A stretch of DNA of 38,215 bases from the NCBI GenBank assembly GCA_030754655.1, contig JASLZX010000010.1, positions 1 through 38,215 on the forward strand. The letters run 5' to 3'. The position numbers and the translations under genes are program-made. Source of the stretch: UBA8886 sp002731655 (GTDB lineage: Archaea > Thermoplasmatota > Poseidoniia > MGIII > CG-Epi1). Positions within the stretch are counted from its first letter, which is position 1, and the number at the start of each line of letters is the position of its first letter. The notes beneath the pieces are model-generated. The model was not told the origin of the DNA. It saw only the letters and a program-made list of their open reading frames with translations, and did not search any database. This document shows positions 15,896-24,107 of this stretch, piece by piece.

Positions 15896-16146
15896 GCGGC
15901 TCCGAAAAAGAGCGGCAGTTCGAGAAGCTCTGGAAAGGCGAGACGCCCAAGGGCATCAATCCGCAGAAACGCACCGCGTTCCGCTCGCGGATGAAGGCTA
16001 ACTGCCAGCAGCTCGGCCTGCGCTTCAGCAAGATTAACTCGCGTCGCATCTACCTCGGAGAGCTGGCGGAAGATGACGCAGACGTCACCCGCGTCGGCGA
16101 AATCCGCGTGCGCCACCCGGAACGCCGTCACCTGCGCGGTGTCTAA
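15892..16146 (+). CDS. small basic protein of unknown function at the end of the nuo operon
   Basis: An 84-residue charged, soluble protein; family not recognised. It starts at GTG 15892, overlapping the nuoN stop (GTGA), so it is translated as part of the complex I operon. Features: a lysine/arginine-rich first half (KLWKGETPKGINPQKR, then SRMKANCQQLGLRF), a middle RRIYLGELAEDDADVTRVGE, and a basic end (RVRHPERRHLRGV). There are no membrane helices and a single cysteine. Its stop overlaps that of the convergent prenyl synthase gene. It could be an assembly or accessory factor, judged only from position. Confidence 0.7.
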   Translation: MSGSEKERQFEKLWKGETPKGINPQKRTAFRSRMKANCQQLGLRFSKINSRRIYLGELAEDDADVTRVGEIRVRHPERRHLRGV

Positions 16147-17120
16147 GTGATGTCGGCCCTGAGCAGTTCGTCGGCGAACGCGCCGGGCACGGTTTCCAGC
16201 AGTTCGCGGTAGGGCGTATCAGGGAGTTCCTGCAGGTATCCCTGCGCGCGCTCCTGCCACGGTTTCAGCAATTCCTCGCAGACCTGCTGGGCGTCCCCCA
16301 CCTTGCCGTTGGCAATCAGAGGTCCTGAGTCGCGCTCCTCAAGGAACGCCTGCACCCAGGGCTGGTAGCCGGGCAGCCGCTCGAGCCGCGTCAGCGGCAG
16401 CGTCGGGATGCCGAGCGACAGGTCGCCGACTGGTGTACCAGTGAGCAGTGAGTTGAGCAGGTCCACGAAATCATCCGCCAGCTGGTAGATGATGCCGACA
16501 CACTCGCCGTAATGATAGAGCAGCGGCGCCAGATCGGTGCGTGGCGAGACCAGCGCGCCCAGCTCGGCGGCGGTGGCGTATAGTGCTGCAGTCTTCCGCT
16601 TGATTCGCTTCAGGTAGACTGCCTCGGTGTAGTTGGCGTGGTCGGTAAAATCGGCTATTGCACCTTGTGAGAGGTCACGACCGCAGCGCGCCAGTGATTG
16701 CGAAGTGGCTTCCGAGATTGTACCATGCATTAGCCCGGTCGCAATCATAAGGTCTGCCACCAGCACGGCGGTGCGCGGCCCCAGTTCCTGCCACAGCGCC
16801 GGCGCATCGCGCCGGAACACGTCGCCGTCAATCCAGTCGTCGTGAATCAGAGCGCCGCTGTGAATCAGCTCCAGCGCTATGCCGCATTCGAACGCTAGGT
16901 GCGCGTCGCCTGCGAGCGCATCGGAGACCAGCCGGCAGAGCACCGGTCGCAGCCGCTTACCGCCGCTTGCGCCACGCTCGAGCAGCGGCACGATGTCTTG
17001 CGCTTCGGCTGCGAGCGCGGAAGCCAGATGTTCCTCGAATTCCTGCCGCACCTGTTCGCTGTAATTAGAGAGCGGCTCGCTGGTCGTGAGCGAAAGGCTG
17101 AGACTACCGGAGTTGCGCAT
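16143..17120 (-). CDS. trans-isoprenyl diphosphate synthase (polyprenyl synthetase family)
   Basis: Builds a polyprenyl diphosphate from IPP and allylic primers. The 325-residue protein has both aspartate-rich motifs: the first as LIHDDWIDGD (DDxxD at 94-98) and the second as QLADDFVD (216-220), plus GGKRLRPVL. Chain length cannot be read with confidence. The start at 17120 is chosen because it follows the prenyltransferase stop by one base (TGA-A-ATG). Being in one operon with a UbiA-family enzyme suggests it supplies that enzyme's prenyl tail; archaeal lipid synthesis (GGPP) is the alternative. Confidence 0.92.
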   Translation of the reverse strand: MRNSGSLSLSLTTSEPLSNYSEQVRQEFEEHLASALAAEAQDIVPLLERGASGGKRLRPVLCRLVSDALAGDAHLAFECGIALELIHSGALIHDDWIDGDVFRRDAPALWQELGPRTAVLVADLMIATGLMHGTISEATSQSLARCGRDLSQGAIADFTDHANYTEAVYLKRIKRKTAALYATAAELGALVSPRTDLAPLLYHYGECVGIIYQLADDFVDLLNSLLTGTPVGDLSLGIPTLPLTRLERLPGYQPWVQAFLEERDSGPLIANGKVGDAQQVCEELLKPWQERAQGYLQELPDTPYRELLETVPGAFADELLRADIT

Positions 17121-17121
17121 T

Positions 17122-18390
17122 TCAGTAGTAGGCTCCACCGATGAGTAGCACACCCGTCATGAACTGGATGCCAATAGTCAGCCAGCAACTCATTGCCAAC
17201 TCGCGCTGGTCAAACTGGGTAACGATGCGCCAGCTGGTGTAGAGCGCCAGTGGCAGCACCAGCAGTGCAGCCAGGCTGTTGTAGGCCATGATTCCACTTT
17301 CGACCAGCCACCATACGGCCCCGAAGGCAGTGACGGCCAGCAGCAAGTAGCCGTAGCTCGCCCGCTCCAAACCGAGCGTCGCGACCAGATGCAGCTTGCC
17401 GGCGGCAATATCACTCGGCGTATCGGGGAACTGGTTGACCCACAGGATGTTAGTCGTCAGCAGCCCCAGCGGCAGGCCCAGCAGCAGTGCCTCGATCGAG
17501 TGGACTCCAGTCATGGCGTAGACCGCCCCGGCCGTCATCAACGGGCCGAAGCAGAGCCCGATAGCCAACTCGCCTAGGCCGTGACGAGCGGCGAGTCGAA
17601 CTGGGCCGGCTGTGTAGAACAGCGCACAGCAGGCTCCGGCAATACCATACCAGAGCAATCCGAAATCGCTGCTGGTGAACATCAGCGTGACTCCGCAGGC
17701 GGTCGAGAGTAGCAGGAAGCTTGTCGCGAGTTGTAGCAGTCCTCGCTCGCTGATAATCCCCAGTTCAATCGCGCGGCTGCCGCCTGAGAGTTGCAGGAAG
17801 TAGTCGTTGTTGAGCTGGTCGGTGCCGCTGGTCCAGTCAAAGTAGTCGTTGAACGTGTTTGCTGCCAAGTGCATCAGCGACGCACCTAGGAAGACCAGCC
17901 CGAAAGAAAGGGTATTGAACTCGAGCACCTCGGTCTGGATCGCCCAGGCCGTCGCGAGGATCACTGGCAACCAGGTCGCGGTCAGGAATGGCAGGCGCGT
18001 GATAGCGACGACTCGTATAATACGGGTCGCGAGCCTGACGGGTGGCAGCGTTTCGACCGGGTCCACATCGGGCAGTTCGATGCTCTGGCCGCAGTAGCCA
18101 ATCTGGACGCCGTCTTGAAAAGTGGGCGTAACCCTGATTTCGGCTGCAAGCTGAGAGCCATCCTTGCGGACGAAAGTGGTGCGAGTGCGGTGCTCACCAT
18201 TTTCTGTGGCTGACTTGAGCCAGTCTGTTACATGGCCCAGCACGACCATCCCGGGTGAGAATAGCGATACTCTTTTCTTGCCGACAATTTCATCGGCCCG
18301 ATAGCCGAAAATTTGTTCGGCGCCTTCGTTGAAGGTCTCGATACGGCCCTCCATATCGCAGGTGATGATGCTGACCGGTTGCTCGCCCAT
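17122..18390 (-). CDS. PAS domain fused to UbiA-family (MenA-like) prenyltransferase
   Basis: A 422-residue fusion. Residues about 5-105 are a PAS domain (ITCDMEGRIETFNEGAEQIF, then GYRADEIVGK, FVRKDGSQLAAEIRVTP and a GYCGQSIEL end). Residues about 120-422 are a multi-helix UbiA enzyme with the two Mg/diphosphate motifs NDYFDWTSGTD (181-191, the MenA-like form) and DTPSD (323-327). The likely reaction is prenylation of a menaquinone-type ring. The ATG at 18390 is preferred because a CATTTTAACT box is centred 26 bases upstream; an ATG at 18399 would add three residues. It is followed by the prenyl diphosphate synthase. A PAS sensor on this membrane enzyme is unusual. Confidence 0.9.
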   Translation of the reverse strand: MGEQPVSIITCDMEGRIETFNEGAEQIFGYRADEIVGKKRVSLFSPGMVVLGHVTDWLKSATENGEHRTRTTFVRKDGSQLAAEIRVTPTFQDGVQIGYCGQSIELPDVDPVETLPPVRLATRIIRVVAITRLPFLTATWLPVILATAWAIQTEVLEFNTLSFGLVFLGASLMHLAANTFNDYFDWTSGTDQLNNDYFLQLSGGSRAIELGIISERGLLQLATSFLLLSTACGVTLMFTSSDFGLLWYGIAGACCALFYTAGPVRLAARHGLGELAIGLCFGPLMTAGAVYAMTGVHSIEALLLGLPLGLLTTNILWVNQFPDTPSDIAAGKLHLVATLGLERASYGYLLLAVTAFGAVWWLVESGIMAYNSLAALLVLPLALYTSWRIVTQFDQRELAMSCWLTIGIQFMTGVLLIGGAYY

Positions 18391-18410
18391 ATCCCGCATT
18401 GGAAAGCGGC

Positions 18411-18420
18411 AGTTAAAATG
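18411..18420 (-). promoter_or_regulatory. TATA box of the PAS-UbiA operon
   Basis: Minus-strand CATTTTAACT is centred about 26 bases before the ATG at 18390. The same ATTTTAAC-type core appears before tRNA-Val and prf1. Confidence 0.5.
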
Positions 18421-18440
18421 GCTCTGCGGCTTCCCGACGG

Positions 18441-18446
18441 AAAAAA
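18441..18446 (-). terminator. T-run downstream of carB (possible terminator)
   Basis: On the minus strand six consecutive Ts lie about eight bases past the carB stop. Archaeal RNA polymerase commonly stops at such T-runs. The following gene has its own TATA box, which fits. Confidence 0.35.
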
Positions 18447-18453
18447 TAGCGGG

Positions 18454-21400
18454 TCAGGCGGGACTCCTGCCTAATGGCTGCACGTCGCCCTCGTCAGGCT
18501 CCGCCATCGCTTCCACCGCGGCGCGGGCGCCGGTGATGGTGGTTATGAACGGAATTCCGAGTTCGACTGCGAGTCGTCGCATCTGCGCGCCGTCGGTCTG
18601 CGCCCGCCGGCCGGTGGGGAGATTGACGACCAGAACCACGTCGCCGCTGCGCATGAAACCCAGGATGTCGGGCTGCCGCCCTTCGGAGATGCGCCAGACG
18701 GTCTCGACCCCGAGCCCCGCCTGCCGCAGGTGGACCGCGGTGCCGCGCGTCGCGACTAGCCGGAAGCCGAGCCCGGCAAGCCCCTGCGCCACATCCTGAA
18801 AATCAACTTTGAGCCGGTTGGAGATTGACAGGAACACGGTTCCGCTGCGCGGTAGTGAACGGCTACCTCCCGCCAGCGCCCGCCGGTAGGCGGTGCCGAA
18901 GCTCGCCCCGTGCCCCATCGCTTCGCCGGTCGATTTCATCTCTGGCCCCAGCACCGTATCGAGTCCGGGCAGCTTGAGCCAGCTGAAGGTCGGCACCTTG
19001 ACCGCCACGTCGTGCGTCGGGAGCGGGCTTGGCAGCTTCGGCAGCGGCTGCCCCAGCATCGCCTGCACAGCGAGCCGCGCCAGCGGCACTCCGGTCGCCT
19101 TGGAGACGAACGGCAGCGTGCGGCTAGCGCGCGGGTTTGCCTCGAGCAGGAACAGTTCGTTGCGGTGCACCGCAATCTGCAGGTTGGCGGCGCCGATGAC
19201 GCCCAGCGCGCGGGCGACCTGCGTCGAGAGTTTGATGACTTCCCGCAACTGTTTTTTCGTGAGCGACTGTGGTGGGATGACGCAGGCGCTGTCGCCCGAG
19301 TGGACTCCGGCCATCTCGATTTGCTCCATGATGGCGCCCACCAGCACCCGCTTGCCGTCAGAGACCAGGTCGACGTCCAGCTCCAGAGCACCCTCAAGGA
19401 AGTGATCGACCAGCACCGGCCGCTCCGGAGATGCATGGGTTTCGAGTCGCAAGTATGTATCGAGCTGTTGGCGATTGTGGATGATTTCCATTCCCCGGCC
19501 GCCAAGCACAAACGACGGTCGCACCAGCACCGGGTAGCCGATGCGCTCGGCGCACTCGACCACCTCGTCAGCCGAAGTCGCGGCGGCCCATTCGGGCATG
19601 CGCACGCCGATGCGTTCCATCAGCGCGCCGCACTTTTGGCGGTCCTCGGCGTCGGCCATGCTGGCGACAGGCGTGCCGAGAATGCGCGTCTTCAGGCCGC
19701 TGGCGGCGATATGTTCGGCGACCGCATCAGCCAGGTTGACGGCGGTTTGCCCGCCCAGCTGCAGGATTACACCTTCCGGTTTTTCGACGTCCAGGATGTC
19801 GCAGACTGCCTCCGCGTCGAGCGGCTCAAAATAGAGCCGGTCCGACGCGTCGAAGTCAGTCGATACGGTCTCGGGATTGTTATTGACTACAACCGCCTCA
19901 AGGCCGGCGTCGCGCACCGCCTGCACACCGTGGACCGTCGAGTAGTCGAACTCGATGCCCTGCCCGATGCGAATAGGACCTGAACCTAGGATGAGCACCG
20001 AACGGCCACGCTCGATTTTCTCGCCCACGTCGCCGAAGGTCGAGTAGAAGTAGGGCGTCCGCGCGGCAAACTCGCCGGCGCAGGTGTCGACCATCAGGTA
20101 GCTGCTGCGAATCCCCGCAAGGCGACGTGCTTTGTGGACTTCCGCCTCCGGCAGGCCGCAAGCGTGCGCGATGTGTGCGTCGCCGAACCCCGCCTGTTTG
20201 GCGCGCGCCAGCAGCTCTGGTACCAGCTTGCCTCCGGCCAGCTCAGCCTCGAGTGCGACCAGCGTTGCGATTCGGTTCGTAAAGAATGCGTGGAAGCCGG
20301 TCTGCTCCGCTACGGTTTCCGCCGTAAGGCCTTGTCGCAGCGCTTCCCAGACCGCTTCCAGTCGATGGTCAGTGGGCTGGCGCAGTAATTCCTCGAGCGC
20401 CGGGCCGCGCTCGGCGACGCCTTCGGGAAAGCCACGTCCCTGACCGAGCGAGCGCCAGCCCTTCAGGAGAGATTCCTCGAACGATCGGCCGATGGCCATG
20501 GTTTCGCCGGTCGATTTCATCTGCGTCCCGATGTCACGTTCGGCGAGCTTGAACTTGTCGAAGGGCCAGCGCGGAATCTTCAGCACGATGTAGTCCAGCG
20601 CCGGCTCGAAGGCGGCGCTGGTGTTGCCGGTAACGCGGTTAGACAGCTCGTGCAACCGGTGCCCCAGCGCCAGCAGCGTCGCGATGCGCGCAATCGGGAC
20701 GCCGGTCGCCTTCGACGCCAGTGCCGACGAGCGCGAGACGCGCGGGTTGACCTCGATGACCACGTAGTCGGTGCTGACGGGGTCGAACGCGAACTGGACG
20801 TTGCAGCCGCCGACGATGCCGAGCCCGCGCACCACCTTCAGCGCCGACGAGCGCAGCCGCTGGTAATGCGTATCGGGCAGGGTCAGCGCCGGCGCGACAA
20901 CGATGGATTCGCCGGTGTGGACGCCCATAGCATCCAGGTTCTCCATCGAGCAGATGACGACTGCGTCGTCGCCGCAGTCGCGCAGCACTTCGAATTCGAA
21001 TTCCTGCCAGCCGAGCACCGACTCCTCAATCAGCACTTGCGTTGTTGGCGAAAGCGCCAGCCCGCGGCCGGCGATGACCTCGAGTTCTTCGCGTGAGAAA
21101 GCGATGCCGCCACCGGTTCCCCCGAGCGTGTAGGCGGGGCGGACGACCGCCGGATATCCCAGCTTCTCAGTGAGCGCCAGCGCCTGTGGTAGGTCCTGCG
21201 CCACACCGCTCTGCGGGACCGGCTCACCCAGCTCGACCATGCGCAGGCGGAATTTCTCGCGGTCCTCGGCCATCTCGATGGTTTCGAGTGAAGTCCCGAG
21301 CGGCCGCACGTTGTATTTCTCGAGCACGCCCGCTTCCGCCAGCGCGGTGGTCAGGTTCAGCCCGGTCTGGCCACCCATTCCCGGCATGATGGCGTCCGGC

Positions 21401-21636
21401 CGCTCCTTCTCAATGATGCGCTCGAGCGTCGCGACGTTCAGCGGCTCGATGTAGACTACATCGGCCGTTTCGGGATCAGTCTGAATCGTGGCAGGGTTGC
21501 TATTGACCAGTACCACCGAGTGCCCTTCTTCGCGCAGTGCGGCACAGCATTGCGAGCCGGAGTAGTCGAACTCGGCTGCCTGCCCAATGATAATCGGCCC
21601 CGAGCCGGCGACCAGTACCTTCAGCGATTTACTCAT
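18454..21636 (-). CDS. carB: carbamoyl-phosphate synthase, large subunit
   Basis: Makes carbamoyl phosphate from bicarbonate, ATP and glutamine-derived ammonia for pyrimidines and arginine. The 1060-residue protein is full length, with two homologous ATP-grasp halves (the first opening VLVAGSGPIIIGQAAEFDYS, the second VLILGSGPIRIGQGIEFDYS) and a C-terminal MGS-type allosteric domain (from about residue 930, including FRLVATRGTAVHLRQ). Its ATG lies eight bases inside the end of carA. Not split, unlike some thermophile enzymes. Confidence 0.98.
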   Translation of the reverse strand: MSKSLKVLVAGSGPIIIGQAAEFDYSGSQCCAALREEGHSVVLVNSNPATIQTDPETADVVYIEPLNVATLERIIEKERPDAIMPGMGGQTGLNLTTALAEAGVLEKYNVRPLGTSLETIEMAEDREKFRLRMVELGEPVPQSGVAQDLPQALALTEKLGYPAVVRPAYTLGGTGGGIAFSREELEVIAGRGLALSPTTQVLIEESVLGWQEFEFEVLRDCGDDAVVICSMENLDAMGVHTGESIVVAPALTLPDTHYQRLRSSALKVVRGLGIVGGCNVQFAFDPVSTDYVVIEVNPRVSRSSALASKATGVPIARIATLLALGHRLHELSNRVTGNTSAAFEPALDYIVLKIPRWPFDKFKLAERDIGTQMKSTGETMAIGRSFEESLLKGWRSLGQGRGFPEGVAERGPALEELLRQPTDHRLEAVWEALRQGLTAETVAEQTGFHAFFTNRIATLVALEAELAGGKLVPELLARAKQAGFGDAHIAHACGLPEAEVHKARRLAGIRSSYLMVDTCAGEFAARTPYFYSTFGDVGEKIERGRSVLILGSGPIRIGQGIEFDYSTVHGVQAVRDAGLEAVVVNNNPETVSTDFDASDRLYFEPLDAEAVCDILDVEKPEGVILQLGGQTAVNLADAVAEHIAASGLKTRILGTPVASMADAEDRQKCGALMERIGVRMPEWAAATSADEVVECAERIGYPVLVRPSFVLGGRGMEIIHNRQQLDTYLRLETHASPERPVLVDHFLEGALELDVDLVSDGKRVLVGAIMEQIEMAGVHSGDSACVIPPQSLTKKQLREVIKLSTQVARALGVIGAANLQIAVHRNELFLLEANPRASRTLPFVSKATGVPLARLAVQAMLGQPLPKLPSPLPTHDVAVKVPTFSWLKLPGLDTVLGPEMKSTGEAMGHGASFGTAYRRALAGGSRSLPRSGTVFLSISNRLKVDFQDVAQGLAGLGFRLVATRGTAVHLRQAGLGVETVWRISEGRQPDILGFMRSGDVVLVVNLPTGRRAQTDGAQMRRLAVELGIPFITTITGARAAVEAMAEPDEGDVQPLGRSPA

Positions 21637-22684
21637 TAACCATCTCCCGCACCTGCTCGAAGAGCACGTTGGCGTCGAGCGGCCCCGGTGACGCTTCGGG
21701 GTGGAACTGGACTGACCAGCACCCCGGCCCCCTGATGCCTTCGCAGGTGCGGTCGTTCAGGTTGGTAAAGACTTGCGAAATGCCGTCCGGCATTTCGCCG
21801 AGCGCGAAGCCGTGGTTCTGTGACGTGATGAACACCCGGTCGGCGTCGGTGTCGTGCACCGGCTGGTTGGCGCCGCGGTGGCCAAAGCGCAGCTTGTAGG
21901 TGCTGCCGCCCAGCGCCAGGCCGAGAATCTGGTGGCCAAGGCAGATGCCGACCACTGGCCAGCGGTCGAGCGCCTGCTGCACCGTCGTGACCACCGGGAC
22001 CATCTCCGGATGGGCGGGGTCGCCCGGGCCGTTGGACATGAAAATCAGGTCGGGCTTCGTTTTCTCAAGCCCCGCAACATCGGTGTCCCAAGGCACGACC
22101 GTGACGCGGCAGTCCCGCGCAAGGTTCTCGACGATGGATTGCTTGACGCCCCAGTCGAAGAGAGTGATGCGCGGACCTTTGCGGCCGCGGCTGTATTTCT
22201 TTGGCGTCGAGACTCCGGCGACCAGGTTTGAGTCCGAAGGCCAGGCCATCGCCGCGGCGCGGGCGACGCCCTCCTCCGGCGAGAGCGAGCCGTCGGTGCA
22301 GAGTACGGCGCGAAGTGTTCCCGCTTCGCGCGTCTGGACAGTCAGTGTGCGTGTGTCGATGCCTTCCAGCCCCGGGATGCCCTCGCTGCGCAGCCACTCG
22401 TCGAGCGTCTGCTGCGCCTGATGTGGCTCGCGGCAGTACTCGCACACGATGCAGCCGCGCACTTGCGCACCGGAAGACTCCATCCAGTCCGGGTGGCAGC
22501 CGTAATTCCCGATTTGCGGGAAGGTGAACATCAGCAGCTGGCCGGCGTAACTGGGGTCGGTGAGCGCTTCCTGGTAACCCGTCATCGACGTGTTGAAAAC
22601 CAGCTCACCCTCGACAATTCCGGTAGCGCCAAACGGGCGCCCCTGGGCAATCGTGCCGTCCTCTAGCGCAAGCCACCCCTGCAT
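21629..22684 (-). CDS. carA: carbamoyl-phosphate synthase, small (glutaminase) subunit
   Basis: Hydrolyses glutamine and passes ammonia to CarB. The 351-residue protein has the CarA N-domain (GELVFNTSMTGYQEALTDPSY) and a class I amidotransferase domain with the catalytic triad C248 (VGICLGHQ), H328 and E330 (FHPEASPGP). The ATG at 22684 lies about 29 bases after a GTTTTATC box, indicating a leaderless or near-leaderless mRNA. Confidence 0.98.
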   Translation of the reverse strand: MQGWLALEDGTIAQGRPFGATGIVEGELVFNTSMTGYQEALTDPSYAGQLLMFTFPQIGNYGCHPDWMESSGAQVRGCIVCEYCREPHQAQQTLDEWLRSEGIPGLEGIDTRTLTVQTREAGTLRAVLCTDGSLSPEEGVARAAAMAWPSDSNLVAGVSTPKKYSRGRKGPRITLFDWGVKQSIVENLARDCRVTVVPWDTDVAGLEKTKPDLIFMSNGPGDPAHPEMVPVVTTVQQALDRWPVVGICLGHQILGLALGGSTYKLRFGHRGANQPVHDTDADRVFITSQNHGFALGEMPDGISQVFTNLNDRTCEGIRGPGCWSVQFHPEASPGPLDANVLFEQVREMVNE

Positions 22685-22708
22685 CTAGGGCGCGGCAGTC
22701 GGGTAGGG

Positions 22709-22716
22709 GATAAAAC
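22709..22716 (-). promoter_or_regulatory. TATA box of carAB
   Basis: Minus-strand GTTTTATC is centred about 29 bases before the carA ATG. Confidence 0.5.
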
Positions 22717-22994
22717 GCTGCCGTCCAAGGGTCGAAAGGGAGAATAATAACGGCCCAAGGGGTGCAATCACCTCTAGTTGCGTAAAGGCTTACCGCGATA
22801 CATGTGCAACAGGTCTGAAAAGTATTAATTATGTCCCCCCGGTGCCGTACCGGCAGGTCTTTGGAGTGAGTGTGTTGCCTCAACAATACCTTTGACGGGG
22901 GCCGGCCAACCGAGCACACGCGAGCTGCATCCCCCGATTACCTCCCGGCAGCCTCCCGAACGCCCCACCCAGCACTCGCGAGCTGCGGCGCTGA
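22717..22994. other. non-coding interval upstream of carA
   Basis: No convincing gene or RNA is visible. It contains a near-perfect direct repeat (AGCACACGCGAGCTGC at 22913-22928 and AGCACTCGCGAGCTGC at 22971-22986, one mismatch) and a short inverted repeat CCGGT-GCCGT-ACCGG. No riboswitch fold was recognised. The function of the interval is unknown. Confidence 0.5.
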
Positions 22995-23291
22995 CTAGTC
23001 TTCTGATTCCTTGTTCCCAAAATGAAATAGGGACGATAAAAACGTTTTCTCATTTCCAAACGAGTGTGTCATGGCTGAACCGGCCCAAAAGCCAAGCCAG
23101 AAAATCATGATGACGAATTCTGGGACCGAATACCATCGAATCAGTATGACCGTTAGCACAATAGCTAGGGAGAAGATAACTATACGATGACGCTCTTCCA
23201 TCATGAACTGATGGTATTTGTAAGACCTGTAGAGGTCATAGTATCCCTGCAAGCGTCGCGGTATGCTCTTGCTCATAATTTCCCAAGCCAT
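22995..23291 (-). CDS. small two-helix membrane protein of unknown function
   Basis: A 98-residue protein; family not recognised. It has a charged N-terminal half rich in tyrosine and arginine (RRLQGYYDLYRSYKYHQF), then two predicted membrane helices (IVIFSLAIVLTVILI and FVIMIFWLGFWAGSA) separated by only a few residues, and a polar tail ending NKESED. Base composition is clearly AT-richer than the flanks, hinting at foreign or unconstrained origin. The ATG at 23291 is preferred because a CCTATCTG element lies about 25 bases upstream; an ATG at 23276 is an alternative. It lies 32 bases after dph5. Confidence 0.6.
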   Translation of the reverse strand: MAWEIMSKSIPRRLQGYYDLYRSYKYHQFMMEERHRIVIFSLAIVLTVILIRWYSVPEFVIMIFWLGFWAGSAMTHSFGNEKTFLSSLFHFGNKESED

Positions 23292-23323
23292 CACCTGTCA
23301 AATGCCTTTCAGATAGGGTTCAG

Positions 23324-24073
23324 CTATTCCTGAAGCGCGGCCAGCGCCTCTTCCTCGACAAAGTGCAGCTCTCCCAGAATCACGATGGAGTGCGGCACCT
23401 CTTCTATCTTTGCCTGCGCCATTTCCCCCAGCGCGCCGCACCAGAACTGCTGGTCGCTGCGGCCGACGCGGGCCGCCGCGCACGCCCGCGCTCCGGTCGC
23501 GACGCCGCCTTCGAGCAGCAGCACCGCCCCTTCGGCAGCAGTCATCAGCCGCGGCTCTGCGGCAGGGTTGTCGGCACTGATGTCGAGCAATACCAGTGAG
23601 TGGAATCCCGCCTCGATATTCTGCAGCACGCGTTTCACGGGTGAGAGCGGACGATAGTCGCCTTGTGGGGTTACGAGCGTCGCGACCGGGCCGAAGCGGT
23701 AGTGCTGCAACCCCAGTTCACCCGCAACGACGGTCAGCACCGATGCGTTATGGATGACGCGGCACTCGATGCCGGCTTCACCGCACTGCAACCGCAGGCT
23801 GACGTGCGTCGTCGCCGAGAGCGGGTCGCCACCGATCAGTAGCACCGCATCACTATCGCGCGCTGCTGCCAGCAGCGTTTCGGGCTGCTCAACCTCCTCG
23901 CGCGAGAGCAGCCGCACGCGACCGGCTGCCTGTTCGACCCACGCCAGCGTTTCCGGCAGCAGCGGTGAAGTGTAGCCCTCGGCGAAGAGTGCGCTGGCTT
24001 CGCGGATGACGGCGATGCCGTCCTGCGTCAGCGACTCGGGGCCACCGAGTCCAAGGCCGACCAGTGTAAGCAT
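23324..24073 (-). CDS. dph5: diphthine synthase
   Basis: SAM-dependent methyltransferase that trimethylates the modified histidine of elongation factor 2 (diphthamide pathway), found only in archaea and eukaryotes. The 249-residue protein has the tetrapyrrole-methylase fold: MLTLVGLGLGGPESLT at the N-terminus, LLIGGDPLSATTH as the SAM loop, and VIHNASVLTVVAGELGLQHYRFG, diagnostic of Dph5. A CTTATCC element about 24 bases before the ATG serves as promoter in a compact divergent region with yjbQ. Confidence 0.95.
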   Translation of the reverse strand: MLTLVGLGLGGPESLTQDGIAVIREASALFAEGYTSPLLPETLAWVEQAAGRVRLLSREEVEQPETLLAAARDSDAVLLIGGDPLSATTHVSLRLQCGEAGIECRVIHNASVLTVVAGELGLQHYRFGPVATLVTPQGDYRPLSPVKRVLQNIEAGFHSLVLLDISADNPAAEPRLMTAAEGAVLLLEGGVATGARACAAARVGRSDQQFWCGALGEMAQAKIEEVPHSIVILGELHFVEEEALAALQE

Positions 24074-24077
24074 GCGC

Positions 24078-24085
24078 TCTTAATG
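24078..24085 (+). promoter_or_regulatory. TATA-like box of the yjbQ gene
   Basis: TCTTAATG is centred about 26 bases before the ATG at 24108 and supports that start over a GTG at 24087. Confidence 0.4.
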
Positions 24086-24091
24086 CGTGGA

Positions 24092-24100
24092 GCGGATAAG
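24092..24100 (-). promoter_or_regulatory. TATA-like box of dph5
   Basis: Minus-strand CTTATCCGC is centred about 24 bases before the dph5 ATG. The two divergent promoters interleave within about 35 bases. Confidence 0.4.
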
Positions 24101-24107
24101 GCATCCG

